Source of the DNA: Demequina phytophila
GTDB taxonomy: Bacteria > Actinomycetota > Actinomycetes > Actinomycetales > Demequinaceae
Assembly (NCBI RefSeq): GCF_000971135.1
Contig: NZ_BBLW01000006.1
Coordinates: 62,001-126,000, forward strand
Direction of reading: 5' to 3'
Length of the DNA stretch: 64,000 nt
This document shows positions 53,267-62,005 of this stretch, piece by piece. Position numbers and translations under genes: made by a program. Numbering within the stretch: position 1 is the first letter of the stretch; every line of letters begins with the position of its first letter. The notes beneath the pieces are model-generated. The model was not told the origin of the DNA and made no database searches. It saw nothing but the letters and a program-made list of their open reading frames with translations.

Positions 53267-55237
53267 CTACCCGACCTCCACCACCCGCACCTCACCGGGC
53301 TCGAGCGTCGCCGCGCCGCCGTCCCACTCGACCTCGGCCGCAGCAGCGCCGTGGTTGATGAGGAACAGCTTCTCGCCGCGGCGCGCCGCCTCCACCTCGC
53401 GAGACGCGGAGGTCGCCACCGGCGCCACCCCCGAGTCCTCGAGCAGCCGCGCCACCACCGCGTCCGCGAGCGCGTCCGACGGCTGGGTCGCGACGTACCA
53501 GGCCGCTCCGTCGCCCGACCCGGAAGGCGCCCGGCGCGTGATGGCGGGACCGCCGGCGGCGAGGCCCTCGGTGAAGGTCGCGAGGACGTCGGCGGCATCG
53601 GCGTGAACCACCTCTGACCAGCCCTCGATCTCGCCGGCGAGCTCGCCGGCCACCGCGGACAGCGGAGCACCAGCGGGCGCGTCGAAGAACTGGTCCGGGT
53701 GCGCGAACGGCGCGAACTCCTCGACGCGGACGCCGAGCATGGACGCCCACGACCCGAGATACCCGGACGGCAGCACGCCCAGCCCGAGGTCCAGGATCGC
53801 CGACTGGTACGTCACCAGCACCGTCGCCCCGCGCTCGCGCGCCGCCGCGACCCGCTCCTGCACGTCGGGCGTCACCACCTGCATCGACGGCACGATCACC
53901 AGGTCGTACCCATCAAGCGAGGCGGAACGCGACGCGAAGTCCACCGTCACGCCCGCGCGCCACAGCGCGTGGTGCCAGGCGAGCACCGCACGCACGTAAG
54001 AGATGCGCGCGGGGGTGTCGTGCTGCTCGATCGCCCACCAGGAGTCCCAGTCGAACATCACGGCCACGCGCGACGGCACGCGCGTCCCGATCACGTCCGT
54101 GAGCCCCGCGAGCTCCTCACCGAGCGCGCAGACGTCCCGGTAGATCCGGGTGTCCTCGCCGGCGTGCGGCACCATCGCGGAGTGGAACTTCTCGCTTCCG
54201 CGCACGGACTGTCGCCACTGGAACTGCATGATGCCGTCCGCGCCGCGCGCGATCGACTGCAGCGACAGCCGCCGGAAGCCGCCCACGGGCTTGGGGGCGT
54301 TGCGCGGCCGCCAGTTGACCGCGGACGTCGCCTGCTCCATGAGGATCCACGGCTTCTCCCCCGCAAGCGAGCGCATGAGGTCGCGCACCGCCGCCGCGAA
54401 CGGGATCGAGCGCGGGTCCGCGGGGTCCGGGTAGGCATCGTCGGTGACGAAGTCGACGTGCTGCGCCCACGCCCAGTAGTCGGCGGCCTTGAAGAAGCCC
54501 ATGAAGTTCGTGGTGATGGGCTTGTCCGAGCGCGCGCGGATGATCTCCGACTCCATCTCGTGCAGCGCCAGGAGCGCGTCCGAGCTGAACCGGTCGAAGT
54601 CCAGCTGCTGCGTCGGGTTGATCGAGGCGGGTGCCGCGCGCGGCGGCATGATCTCCTCGAACGAGGCGTAGTGCTGCGACCAGAAGGCGGTGCCCCAGGC
54701 ATCGTTCAGCGCCTCGATGTCGCCGTAGCGCTCGGCGAGCCAGGCGCGGAAGGCGACCGCCGACTCGTCCGAGTAGCAGCGCGGCACGTGGCAGCCGTAC
54801 TCGTTGTTGACGTGCCACGCGATGACCGCGGGGTGGTCGGCGTACCGGTGGACGATGCGCTCGGCCAGTCGCGCGGCATAGCGGCGGTAGGTCGCGGAGC
54901 TGGGGCTGTAGTGCTGGCGCGAGCCGACGCCGAGGACCGTGCCGTCGGCCATCACGGGAAGGACGTCGGGGTGCTCGCGCACCAGCCACGGCGGCGGCGC
55001 CGCGGTCGCGGTCGCGAGGTCCACGGCGATGCCTCCGGCGTGGAGGCGGTCGATCACGTCGTCGAGCCAGGCGAAGTCGAACTCGCCGTCGGCCGGCTCG
55101 AGCTTCGCCCACGAGAACACGCCCACCGTCGCGACGGTGACGCCTGCACGCTGCATGAGGCGCACGTCGTCGTCCCACACGTCGGGGGCCCACTGCTCGG
55201 GGTTGTAGTCGCCGCCGTACCAGAGGCTGTCGAACAT
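53267..55237 (-). CDS. GH42 beta-galactosidase, copy 1
   Basis: 656 residues: a TIM barrel (YGGDYNPEQWAPDVWDDD at the start, WHVNNEYGCH with the acid/base Glu, WILMEQATSAVNW with the nucleophile Glu), then the trimerisation domain and a short beta-domain to the C-terminus. The length and motifs are typical of GH42. No signal peptide, so it cleaves imported galacto-oligosaccharides in the cytoplasm. ATG at 55237 follows AAGGAG. It is the last gene of the leftward transport operon. Confidence 0.92.
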   Translation of the reverse strand: MFDSLWYGGDYNPEQWAPDVWDDDVRLMQRAGVTVATVGVFSWAKLEPADGEFDFAWLDDVIDRLHAGGIAVDLATATAAPPPWLVREHPDVLPVMADGTVLGVGSRQHYSPSSATYRRYAARLAERIVHRYADHPAVIAWHVNNEYGCHVPRCYSDESAVAFRAWLAERYGDIEALNDAWGTAFWSQHYASFEEIMPPRAAPASINPTQQLDFDRFSSDALLALHEMESEIIRARSDKPITTNFMGFFKAADYWAWAQHVDFVTDDAYPDPADPRSIPFAAAVRDLMRSLAGEKPWILMEQATSAVNWRPRNAPKPVGGFRRLSLQSIARGADGIMQFQWRQSVRGSEKFHSAMVPHAGEDTRIYRDVCALGEELAGLTDVIGTRVPSRVAVMFDWDSWWAIEQHDTPARISYVRAVLAWHHALWRAGVTVDFASRSASLDGYDLVIVPSMQVVTPDVQERVAAARERGATVLVTYQSAILDLGLGVLPSGYLGSWASMLGVRVEEFAPFAHPDQFFDAPAGAPLSAVAGELAGEIEGWSEVVHADAADVLATFTEGLAAGGPAITRRAPSGSGDGAAWYVATQPSDALADAVVARLLEDSGVAPVATSASREVEAARRGEKLFLINHGAAAAEVEWDGGAATLEPGEVRVVEVG

Positions 55238-55289
55238 CGAGGTTGCTCCTTTGCAGTCGAGTGTCAGGGGCCCGGGTTCCCTGGTGGCG

Positions 55290-56213
55290 TCAGCCCTTGA
55301 CGCTGCCCGCCGAGAGACCACTCTGCCAGTAACGCTGAAGGAACAGGAACGCGACGATCAGCGGGACGATGCTGATGAACGAGCCGGTGATCACCGTCGA
55401 GAACAGCACCTCGCCGCCGCCGCCGGACGTCCCCGCGGACTGCATCTGCGCGAGACCCACCGTGAGCGGGTAGAGGTCGGAGCTGTTGAGCATGATCAGC
55501 GGCAGGAAGTAGTTGTTCCACGTCGCGACCAGCGCGAACAGGAGCACCGTGATGAAGCCAGGGACCAGGAGACGGAACGCGACCGTGAAGAAGGTGCGGA
55601 ACTCTCCGGCACCATCGACGCGGGCGGCCTCGATGAGCGAATCCGGCACCGCGTCAGCCGAGTACACCCTCATGAGGAACACGCCGAACGGGCTCACGAG
55701 CGACGGGACGATGATCGCCCACACGGTGTTGGTCAGCCCCGCGGAGCTGAACAGCAGGTAGGTGGGGAGCGCGAGCGCCGTCAATGGGATCATGATGGCG
55801 CCGAGCACGATACTGAACATGAGGTTCGAGCCGCGGAAGCCGTACTTCGCGAAGCCGTACCCGGCCAGGGTCGCGAGGAACGACGCGCCGACCGCGCTCA
55901 CGCCCGCGTAGAGGAGCGTGTTGAGAGCCCAGCGACCGAAGATGCCGTCCTTGTAGCCGAACACGCCCTGGATGTTGTCCCACAGGGCGAAGCTGTCGCC
56001 GAACCAGAAGCCGAACGTCGAGAACAGGTCGCTCGTGTCCTTGGTGCTCGCGATCGCGAGCCACACCAGCGGCAGCAGGAAGTAGAGCGCGAGCGCCCAC
56101 ACGATCACCGAGAGCGCGGTGCTGCGCTCACGCCCACGCCGGTGGCGGCGGGGCCGGGGCTTGTGGAGGCCGGCTGCGCTCGAAGCCGCACCGGCGTTCA
56201 TGGTGGCGGTCAT
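55290..56213 (-). CDS. Carbohydrate ABC transporter permease (MalG-type)
   Basis: 307 residues with six membrane helices and the EAA loop that contacts the ATPase (EAARVDGAGEFRTFFTVAFRLLVPG region, first 17 residues diagnostic). The N-terminal basic stretch (RPRRHRRGRERS) faces the cytoplasm. Its ATG overlaps the stop of the upstream permease gene (ATGA). Together with that gene and the binding protein it forms a CUT1 importer. An ATPase is not encoded in the window, so a shared MsiK-type subunit is expected. Confidence 0.9.
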   Translation of the reverse strand: MTATMNAGAASSAAGLHKPRPRRHRRGRERSTALSVIVWALALYFLLPLVWLAIASTKDTSDLFSTFGFWFGDSFALWDNIQGVFGYKDGIFGRWALNTLLYAGVSAVGASFLATLAGYGFAKYGFRGSNLMFSIVLGAIMIPLTALALPTYLLFSSAGLTNTVWAIIVPSLVSPFGVFLMRVYSADAVPDSLIEAARVDGAGEFRTFFTVAFRLLVPGFITVLLFALVATWNNYFLPLIMLNSSDLYPLTVGLAQMQSAGTSGGGGEVLFSTVITGSFISIVPLIVAFLFLQRYWQSGLSAGSVKG

Positions 56214-57151
56214 CGCCGCACCTTCCTCTCAGCGCGCTGCGAGCTCAGCTGGACCACGTACGACATGACCGCGATGACGAGCCCCAGGAGGAACGCGATG
56301 GCGGCGGCGTAGTTGACGTCCTGGTTCACGAACGCGACGTTGTAGGCGTAGAAGTTCGGGGTGAAGCCGTTGGTGATGACCACGGGCGCGATCGAGTCGA
56401 GCAGCGCCGGCTCGTTGAAGAGCTGGAACGTGCCGATCACCGAGAAGATGACGGTCAGCATGATCGCCGGGCGGATCGCAGGGATCTTGATGCTCAGCGC
56501 GATGCGGATCTGGCTCGCCCCGTCGATCGCCGCGGCCTCGTAGAGCTCCGTCGGGATCGACCGGAGCGCGGCGTACATGATGATCATGTTGTAGCCGACG
56601 TACTCCCACGTGACGATGTTCATCATCGAGCCGAGGATCCCGGACTCGCCCAGCATGTCGGGCGGCGTGAGACCGAGCGCCTCGAAGCCCTGGGCGATGG
56701 GCCCGAAGTCCGGGCCGTACAGGTATCCCCACATGAGGGTCGCGACCACGCCGGGGACGGCGTACGGCATGAAGGCCAGCAGGCGCGCGCTGCGGGACGC
56801 CCGCGTGCGGCCGCTGTCGATCGCGAGCGCGAGGAACAGCGCGAGGCCGAGCATGATCGGCACCTGGATCACCAGGAACAGCGCCATGCGGCCCACGCCG
56901 CCGAGGAAGGCCTCGTCCATGAGGGCCTCGGCGAAGTTCTTGAGACCGACGAAGGCCTCGCCGCCGATCAGCTTCTCCTCGAAGAGGCTGAGATACGCCG
57001 AGTAGCCGAGCGGCACGAGCACCATCGCGACGAACAGGACCATGAACGGCAGGACGAAGAGGTACCCGACAGCGGAGTGCCTTGCCTTGCCCCGCGAGGG
57101 CTTCGATCGCGCCGCCCGGCGGGCGGGGGCGTCGACGGTGGTGACGGCCAT
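56210..57151 (-). CDS. Carbohydrate ABC transporter permease (MalF-type)
   Basis: 313 residues, six membrane helices, with the EAA loop YEAAAIDGASQIRIALSI. The start is ATG 57151 with AAGGAGG eight bases upstream; an ATG six codons earlier is rejected. It lies 71 bases after the binding-protein gene, with a stable hairpin between that may lower its expression relative to the binding protein. Partner of the MalG-type permease downstream. Confidence 0.9.
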   Translation of the reverse strand: MAVTTVDAPARRAARSKPSRGKARHSAVGYLFVLPFMVLFVAMVLVPLGYSAYLSLFEEKLIGGEAFVGLKNFAEALMDEAFLGGVGRMALFLVIQVPIMLGLALFLALAIDSGRTRASRSARLLAFMPYAVPGVVATLMWGYLYGPDFGPIAQGFEALGLTPPDMLGESGILGSMMNIVTWEYVGYNMIIMYAALRSIPTELYEAAAIDGASQIRIALSIKIPAIRPAIMLTVIFSVIGTFQLFNEPALLDSIAPVVITNGFTPNFYAYNVAFVNQDVNYAAAIAFLLGLVIAVMSYVVQLSSQRAERKVRR

Positions 57152-57182
57152 GGGAACGGCCTCCTTCACTTCGGTGTGATTT

Positions 57183-57215
57183 CGGTGCGGGGGCGCCGGC
57201 TGCGCCCCCGCACCG
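57183..57215. terminator. Intra-operon hairpin after solute-binding protein
   Basis: A perfect 14-bp stem (57183-57196 with 57202-57215) and 5-base loop, just after the binding-protein stop and before the permease genes. Such hairpins act as partial terminators or 3'-end stabilisers that raise binding protein over permease levels. Confidence 0.7.
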
Positions 57216-57222
57216 GGTTGGC

Positions 57223-58584
57223 CTACTGGACGGTGAAGCCCTGCTCGGTCGCGTAGTCGACCAGCTGCTGCTGCCAGTCGTCGAGCGCGCTCACGGCGTC
57301 ACCCTTCTTCTCGAGCGCCACGCCCACGGTCTCGTTGTACGACGAGTAGGCGAACTCCATGAACGGCAGCCACTGGAACTCGGGGTTCACCGTCGCGGAG
57401 ATCTCGGCGAAGATCTTGTTCACCTGCTGGCCGCCGAAGAACTCGACCCCGGCGTCGGTGAACTCCGGGTCCTCGAGCACCGACAGCGCCGCCGGGAACA
57501 GGAACTGCTCCTGCGCGAACATCGTCGTGGGCTCGGGCTCGGCGTTGATCCACCGCGCGAGCTCGTACGCGGCGATCGGGTTCTCGGTGCTCGCCAGCAC
57601 GGCGTCGGAGGAACCGCCCCAGTTGCCCGACACCTCGGTGCTCGCGTCCCACTGGGGAAGCGGTGCGGCGCCCCACTTGCCCGAGGTCGCCTCGGCGGTG
57701 CCCTGAAGGAAGATCGGACCCCAGGCCGGCACCAGCCAGCCCGCGTAATTGCCGTTGGCGATGTTCTGGAACCAGTTGTCGGTCCAGCCCGCGTCGGTGG
57801 AGACCAGGTCCGCCTGGGCGAGGTCCTGCCAGTACTGGACCACGTCCTTCGCGCCGTCGGAGTTGACGTCGATGGTGACCGTCTCGGCACCGTCGTAGCC
57901 GAACGGCTCGAGGCCGGCCTGCCACAGCAGCGCTACCATCTGCGTGGGCTCGTTCGCCGCGAGGTTGGAGATGTAGGAACCCGTCTTCTCCTTGACCTGC
58001 TTCGCGGCCTCGGCGTACTCGTCGTACGTGGCGGGAGGCGCGTCGTAGCCGGCCTCCTTGAGGATGTCGGTGCGGTAGAGGTTGCCCATCGGGCCGGTGT
58101 CCTGCGGGATGGCCCACACGCCGTCGTTCACGGCGACCTGGTTCCAGACCCACTCGACGTAGTCGCTGCCCAGCTCGCCCGCGCCGTACGGCGTGAGGTC
58201 GAGCAGCGACTCGGTCAGCGTGAAGCTCGGGATGTACTGGTACTCGATCTGCGCGACGTCCGGGGCGCCCTCGCCCGACTCGATCGCCGAACGCAGCTTC
58301 TGGTAGTGCTCGAGACCCTGGCCCACGTTCTCGACGGTGACGTCGATCTCCGGGTACGCCTCCTCGAACAGGGCGACCTGGTTCTCGATGTCGGGGACCC
58401 ACGTCCAGAACGTCAGCTTGGTGGGGGTGGACATCGCCTCGTCGAACTCGTCGGTCGCGACCTCCGGCGAGGCGCTCGCCTCGCCGGTGCCGCCGTCGTC
58501 GCCGGCGCTGCAGCCCGTCGCGATGATGGAGAAGGCGGCGGCAGTGCCTGCCAGCGCCATTGCTGTCCTACGTGCCTTGTTCAT
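57223..58584 (-). CDS. Extracellular sugar-binding lipoprotein (CUT1 ABC transporter)
   Basis: 453 residues. Lipobox IATGC (Cys25) is followed by the family 1 solute-binding fold: LTFWTWVPDIENQVALFEE at the start of lobe 1, VPAWGPIFLQG and GNWGGSSDAVLAS in the hinge and ligand region. It captures an oligosaccharide, probably a galactoside given two flanking GH42 genes, and hands it to the permeases. ATG follows AAGGA; 15 bases separate it from the upstream GH42 gene. Confidence 0.9.
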   Translation of the reverse strand: MNKARRTAMALAGTAAAFSIIATGCSAGDDGGTGEASASPEVATDEFDEAMSTPTKLTFWTWVPDIENQVALFEEAYPEIDVTVENVGQGLEHYQKLRSAIESGEGAPDVAQIEYQYIPSFTLTESLLDLTPYGAGELGSDYVEWVWNQVAVNDGVWAIPQDTGPMGNLYRTDILKEAGYDAPPATYDEYAEAAKQVKEKTGSYISNLAANEPTQMVALLWQAGLEPFGYDGAETVTIDVNSDGAKDVVQYWQDLAQADLVSTDAGWTDNWFQNIANGNYAGWLVPAWGPIFLQGTAEATSGKWGAAPLPQWDASTEVSGNWGGSSDAVLASTENPIAAYELARWINAEPEPTTMFAQEQFLFPAALSVLEDPEFTDAGVEFFGGQQVNKIFAEISATVNPEFQWLPFMEFAYSSYNETVGVALEKKGDAVSALDDWQQQLVDYATEQGFTVQ

Positions 58585-58599
58585 TCCTGTTCCTTCTCT

Positions 58600-60729
58600 C
58601 TAGTGACCCGGGGTCAGGGTCTCCGGGTGGTCCGGCTCCGCGACGAGGACCATGGAGGCCCACGCCGCGAGGTCGACGTGATCGCCGGCGGCGTGCTCCG
58701 CGCCGGTGACGGGGTTCGCGAGCGGTCGCACCAGCGCGACGCTCGCGGGGTTCCAGCCCCAGTTGAAGACGAACCACACGCGGCGGCCGTCGGGGAGGGT
58801 GCCGGACGATGCGGTGACGGCTTCGGGAGGATCGGCCAGGACCGTGTTGCGAGTCGGGCCGAGCGCATCCTCGACCACCGCCGCGGCCAGCTCGCGCGAC
58901 GGGACGCAGCCGACGGTGGTGACCGCACCGGCTCGACGGTCAGCCCGCGTGACCGCGGCGAAGTCCGAGAACCGCGGGTGGTCGTAGGTCGCGAGCACCC
59001 TGGCGTCCGCCGGCATCAGCCCGTCGAGCCACAGGTCGGCGGCGGCACCCTCGGGCAGGCGCAGCTCGCCGCCCGTCACCGGGACCGGCGCGTCGAGGTT
59101 CGAGAACTCCTCGTACGCCACGCCTGCGGCGTCGACCAGGCCGGGAGGCGCGACCTGGTGGCGGGCGCGCGCCTCGGTGTCGGCGTAGGCCGTGCGGGGG
59201 CCAAGCACCAGGTGACCCCCCGCGGCGACGTAGGCGTCGAGGAGGGCGATGTCCTCGTCCGAGGCGATGTAGAGGCCGGCCGCGATGAGCACCGGGAAGC
59301 GTCGCGCCAGCTCGACGGCGCCCAGGTCGTGCGCCTGCCCCACATGGAGGATGCGCGCCTGCGCCCGCGCCGCGAACGCGCCGTCGTAGAACGCGTCGAC
59401 GATCCGCTCGTAGGGGTCGCTCGCGTCGCCGGCCGGCAGCCGGAACGGGGGCTGGAACTGCAGCGCGTGCTTGCTCGGGATCGACCACAGGACGGCCACC
59501 TCGGCGTCGGGCTCGTAGCCGTCGAGCAGGCCGCCGATCGCGTCGAGCGACGCGCCGATCTCCGCGATCTCCCGGTACACCCGCCCGGGTTCGAGGCTGT
59601 GGGGCAGCACGCCGCCCCAGTAGGTCTCGGCGCCGTAGGGCAGCGTGTTCCACTGCCAGTACTCGATGAGCTCGGCGCCGCGGGAGACGAGCGCGAACGC
59701 GGCCTGGGTGAGCTGCCCGGGGTACGGCGGGTAGTTGGTCGCGCAGTCGCCGATCGCCTGCGCATTCGTCTCGGTGACCAGGTAGCGGGCCTGCTTCGAG
59801 GAGAACATGCGGTCCCCCTGGCGGAACAGCGTGGGCACACCGCTGGTGGTCCAGTTGTGCGGGCTCGGCCGGCGGTCCCGCATGTCCAGACGGTCCTGCA
59901 TCCCGTAGTACGGGTTGCCCGCCGTGACGGTGAGGGGCTCCGCGGTGCGCTGGTCGTCGAGGGCCGCGCGCGGGTACTGGAAGCACGTGGTGACGAACTG
60001 GTCCTCGGACCGGTACTCGTCGACGATGCGCGACTGCCAGGCGATGAACTCCGCGGTCAGGTCCGCCTGGAACGTCCGCCACGCGAGGTCGTACTGGGGG
60101 AACGAGTTGCCATCGGGGCGCCACAGCTCCGTCCAGTGCAGCAGGCGGTGCGACCAGTACGTGAGGCCCCACTCGCGGTTGAGGGTGTCGACGTCGCCGT
60201 AGGTACGCTCCAGGTGCGCGACGAACTTCGCGAACACCCCGTCGTTATGCAGGATCTCGATGCCCGGCTCGTTGTCGACCTGGAACCCCACGACGCCGGG
60301 GTGGCGCGCGTAGCGTCCCAGGATCGCGCGGATGACACGCTCGGCGCGACGGCGGAACTGGGGGTGCGTGAAGTCCATCTCCTGGCGGGCACCCCACGGG
60401 ATGGGCTCGCCCGTCGCGCGGTCCGCCGCGATCTCGGGGTGAGCGACCTGCAGCCACGGCGGGACGGCGTACGTGGGGGTGCCGAGGATCACCGACATGC
60501 CGCGCGCGTGCGCCTCGTCGAGCGTGGGCAGCAGCCACTCGAGGTCGAACTCGCCATCGACCGGCTCCCACGTCGACCACACCGACTCGCCGACGCGGAT
60601 GGTGGTGATGCCGGCCGCGACCATGAGGTCCAGGTCCACCGCGAGGCGGTCGTGACGCTGGTACTCCGGGTAGTACGCGACCCCGAGGCCGATGCGCTTG
60701 GCGGCAGCGCCGTCGCTGCTGTGATTCAT
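58600..60729 (-). CDS. GH42 beta-galactosidase, copy 2
   Basis: 709 residues, GH42 barrel with GVAYYPEYQRHDRLAVDLDL, FQVDNEPGIE (acid/base Glu) and RYLVTETNAQAIG (nucleophile Glu), then the trimerisation and C-terminal beta domains. It is longer than copy 1 and not closely alike, so the two likely prefer different linkages. First gene of the five-gene transport operon. ATG at 60729 follows GGAGTGG. Two GTTACCGG operators lie within the 90 bases upstream. Confidence 0.92.
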   Translation of the reverse strand: MNHSSDGAAAKRIGLGVAYYPEYQRHDRLAVDLDLMVAAGITTIRVGESVWSTWEPVDGEFDLEWLLPTLDEAHARGMSVILGTPTYAVPPWLQVAHPEIAADRATGEPIPWGARQEMDFTHPQFRRRAERVIRAILGRYARHPGVVGFQVDNEPGIEILHNDGVFAKFVAHLERTYGDVDTLNREWGLTYWSHRLLHWTELWRPDGNSFPQYDLAWRTFQADLTAEFIAWQSRIVDEYRSEDQFVTTCFQYPRAALDDQRTAEPLTVTAGNPYYGMQDRLDMRDRRPSPHNWTTSGVPTLFRQGDRMFSSKQARYLVTETNAQAIGDCATNYPPYPGQLTQAAFALVSRGAELIEYWQWNTLPYGAETYWGGVLPHSLEPGRVYREIAEIGASLDAIGGLLDGYEPDAEVAVLWSIPSKHALQFQPPFRLPAGDASDPYERIVDAFYDGAFAARAQARILHVGQAHDLGAVELARRFPVLIAAGLYIASDEDIALLDAYVAAGGHLVLGPRTAYADTEARARHQVAPPGLVDAAGVAYEEFSNLDAPVPVTGGELRLPEGAAADLWLDGLMPADARVLATYDHPRFSDFAAVTRADRRAGAVTTVGCVPSRELAAAVVEDALGPTRNTVLADPPEAVTASSGTLPDGRRVWFVFNWGWNPASVALVRPLANPVTGAEHAAGDHVDLAAWASMVLVAEPDHPETLTPGH

Positions 60730-60774
60730 AGATCCACTCCGTTGTTGATCCCTGCACCTGCCCGATAGGTCCGG

Positions 60775-60788
60775 TGTTACCGGCAACA
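60775..60788. promoter_or_regulatory. LacI-type operator 1 of the galactoside locus
   Basis: TGTTACCGGCAACA is a CG-centred dyad with one mismatched pair, between the divergent GH42 and LacI genes. Its centre lies 31 bases, about three helix turns, from operator 2. Confidence 0.7.
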
Positions 60789-60805
60789 TCGGGCGACAAC
60801 GGCGA

Positions 60806-60819
60806 TGTTACCGGTAATA
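60806..60819. promoter_or_regulatory. LacI-type operator 2 of the galactoside locus
   Basis: TGTTACCGGTAATA repeats operator 1 with one mismatched pair. The two sites sit on the same DNA face, which suits cooperative binding by LacI dimers and shared control of both divergent transcripts. Confidence 0.7.
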
Positions 60820-60843
60820 TCGAAGAGCGCAACCCTCGGGAAT

Positions 60844-60859
60844 GTCACGGTTCCGTGAC
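60844..60859. promoter_or_regulatory. Dyad site upstream of lacI-like gene
   Basis: GTCACGG and CCGTGAC form perfect 7-bp arms around two bases, 51 bases before the regulator's ATG. The sequence differs from the two GTTACCGG sites, so another regulator may bind here. Confidence 0.4.
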
Positions 60860-60910
60860 CTTCAGGGGGTAGCGTGCAGGCAGGCGACGTGCGATGGAGG
60901 ACCGAGAGCC

Positions 60911-61996
60911 ATGGCTGAGCAGGCGATCCCGACACCGGGAACCGCGGATCGGGATGCGGGCGCCGTCCGCGCGCGCAGCCCCCGAAGCGCGACCTCAGGC
61001 GCGCGTAGGCCGGCGACCATCTACGACGTCGCGCAGGCGGCCGGCGTGTCGCATCAGACGGTGAGCAGATATCTCAAGGGCTTCGAGGGGATCCGCCCCG
61101 AGACCAGGGCCAAGGTCGAACGAGCGCTCACGGATCTCGAGTACCGCCCCAACCTCACCGCCCGCTCGCTGACCACGGGACGCTCGCGACGCATCGGCGC
61201 CCTCACGCACGACATCGACAAGTACGGCCCCAGCAAGATCCTCGGGTCGGCGTCCGCCGCGGCGCGCGACGCGGGCTACGTGCTGGACGTCGTCGCGCTC
61301 GACACGGGTGACATGGACTCGATCGCGCAGGCGCTATCCATGATCGCCGAGCACGACGTCGAGGCGATCCTCGCGTTGTCCTCGACCGACGAGATGACCA
61401 AGGCGTTCGCGCAGATCGACTTCCGCGTGCCCGCGCTGATCGCGACCGAGCCCGACGAGCCCGCGCGCGTCGCCTCGCAGTTCGCCACCGTCGGGATGCC
61501 CGCGCTGGTGGGCCATCTCGCCTCGCTGGGTCACCGCCGGATCCTTCACCTCGCGGGGCCGTCGCAGTGGTCGGCCGCGCGCAACCGTACGCGCGCGCTC
61601 GAGAACGCCGCGACGGAGCAGGGCCTCGCCGTTGTCCGGACCATCGAGGGCGATTGGTCGGCGCAGTCGGGGCACGCGGCTGTCAGCGGTCTCGCGGCCC
61701 TCGAGGCCACCGCGATCGTGTCCGCCAACGACCAGATGGCGCTGGGCGCGATCCTCGCGCTCAGCGAGCGCGGTCTCTCCGTGCCGGACGACGTGAGCGT
61801 CACCGGCATCGACGACATCCCCGACGCCGCCTTCTACCTCCCCCCGCTCACCACGCTCCGCATGGACCTCACCGGGCGCGGCCGGGCCGCGGTGCGCGAG
61901 CTGATCGGCCGCATCGACGGCTCCGAGGCGCACGAACCGCGCGCCGTGCAGTCCGAGCTGATCGTGCGCCGCTCGACGGGACCCGCTCCGCGCTGA
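60911..61996 (+). CDS. LacI-family transcriptional repressor
   Basis: 361 residues. After a ~35-residue Arg/Ala-rich leader comes the LacI helix-turn-helix (TIYDVAQAAGVSHQTVSRYL), the hinge (NLTARSLTTGRS) and a periplasmic-binding-protein-like core ending VTGIDDIPDAAFYLPPLTTL. It likely represses the divergent GH42-transport operon through the two GTTACCGG sites and is relieved by a galactoside. ATG at 60911 with GGAGG about ten bases upstream. Confidence 0.9.
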   Translation: MAEQAIPTPGTADRDAGAVRARSPRSATSGARRPATIYDVAQAAGVSHQTVSRYLKGFEGIRPETRAKVERALTDLEYRPNLTARSLTTGRSRRIGALTHDIDKYGPSKILGSASAAARDAGYVLDVVALDTGDMDSIAQALSMIAEHDVEAILALSSTDEMTKAFAQIDFRVPALIATEPDEPARVASQFATVGMPALVGHLASLGHRRILHLAGPSQWSAARNRTRALENAATEQGLAVVRTIEGDWSAQSGHAAVSGLAALEATAIVSANDQMALGAILALSERGLSVPDDVSVTGIDDIPDAAFYLPPLTTLRMDLTGRGRAAVRELIGRIDGSEAHEPRAVQSELIVRRSTGPAPR

Positions 61997-62005
61997 TCGA
62001 CCCGC

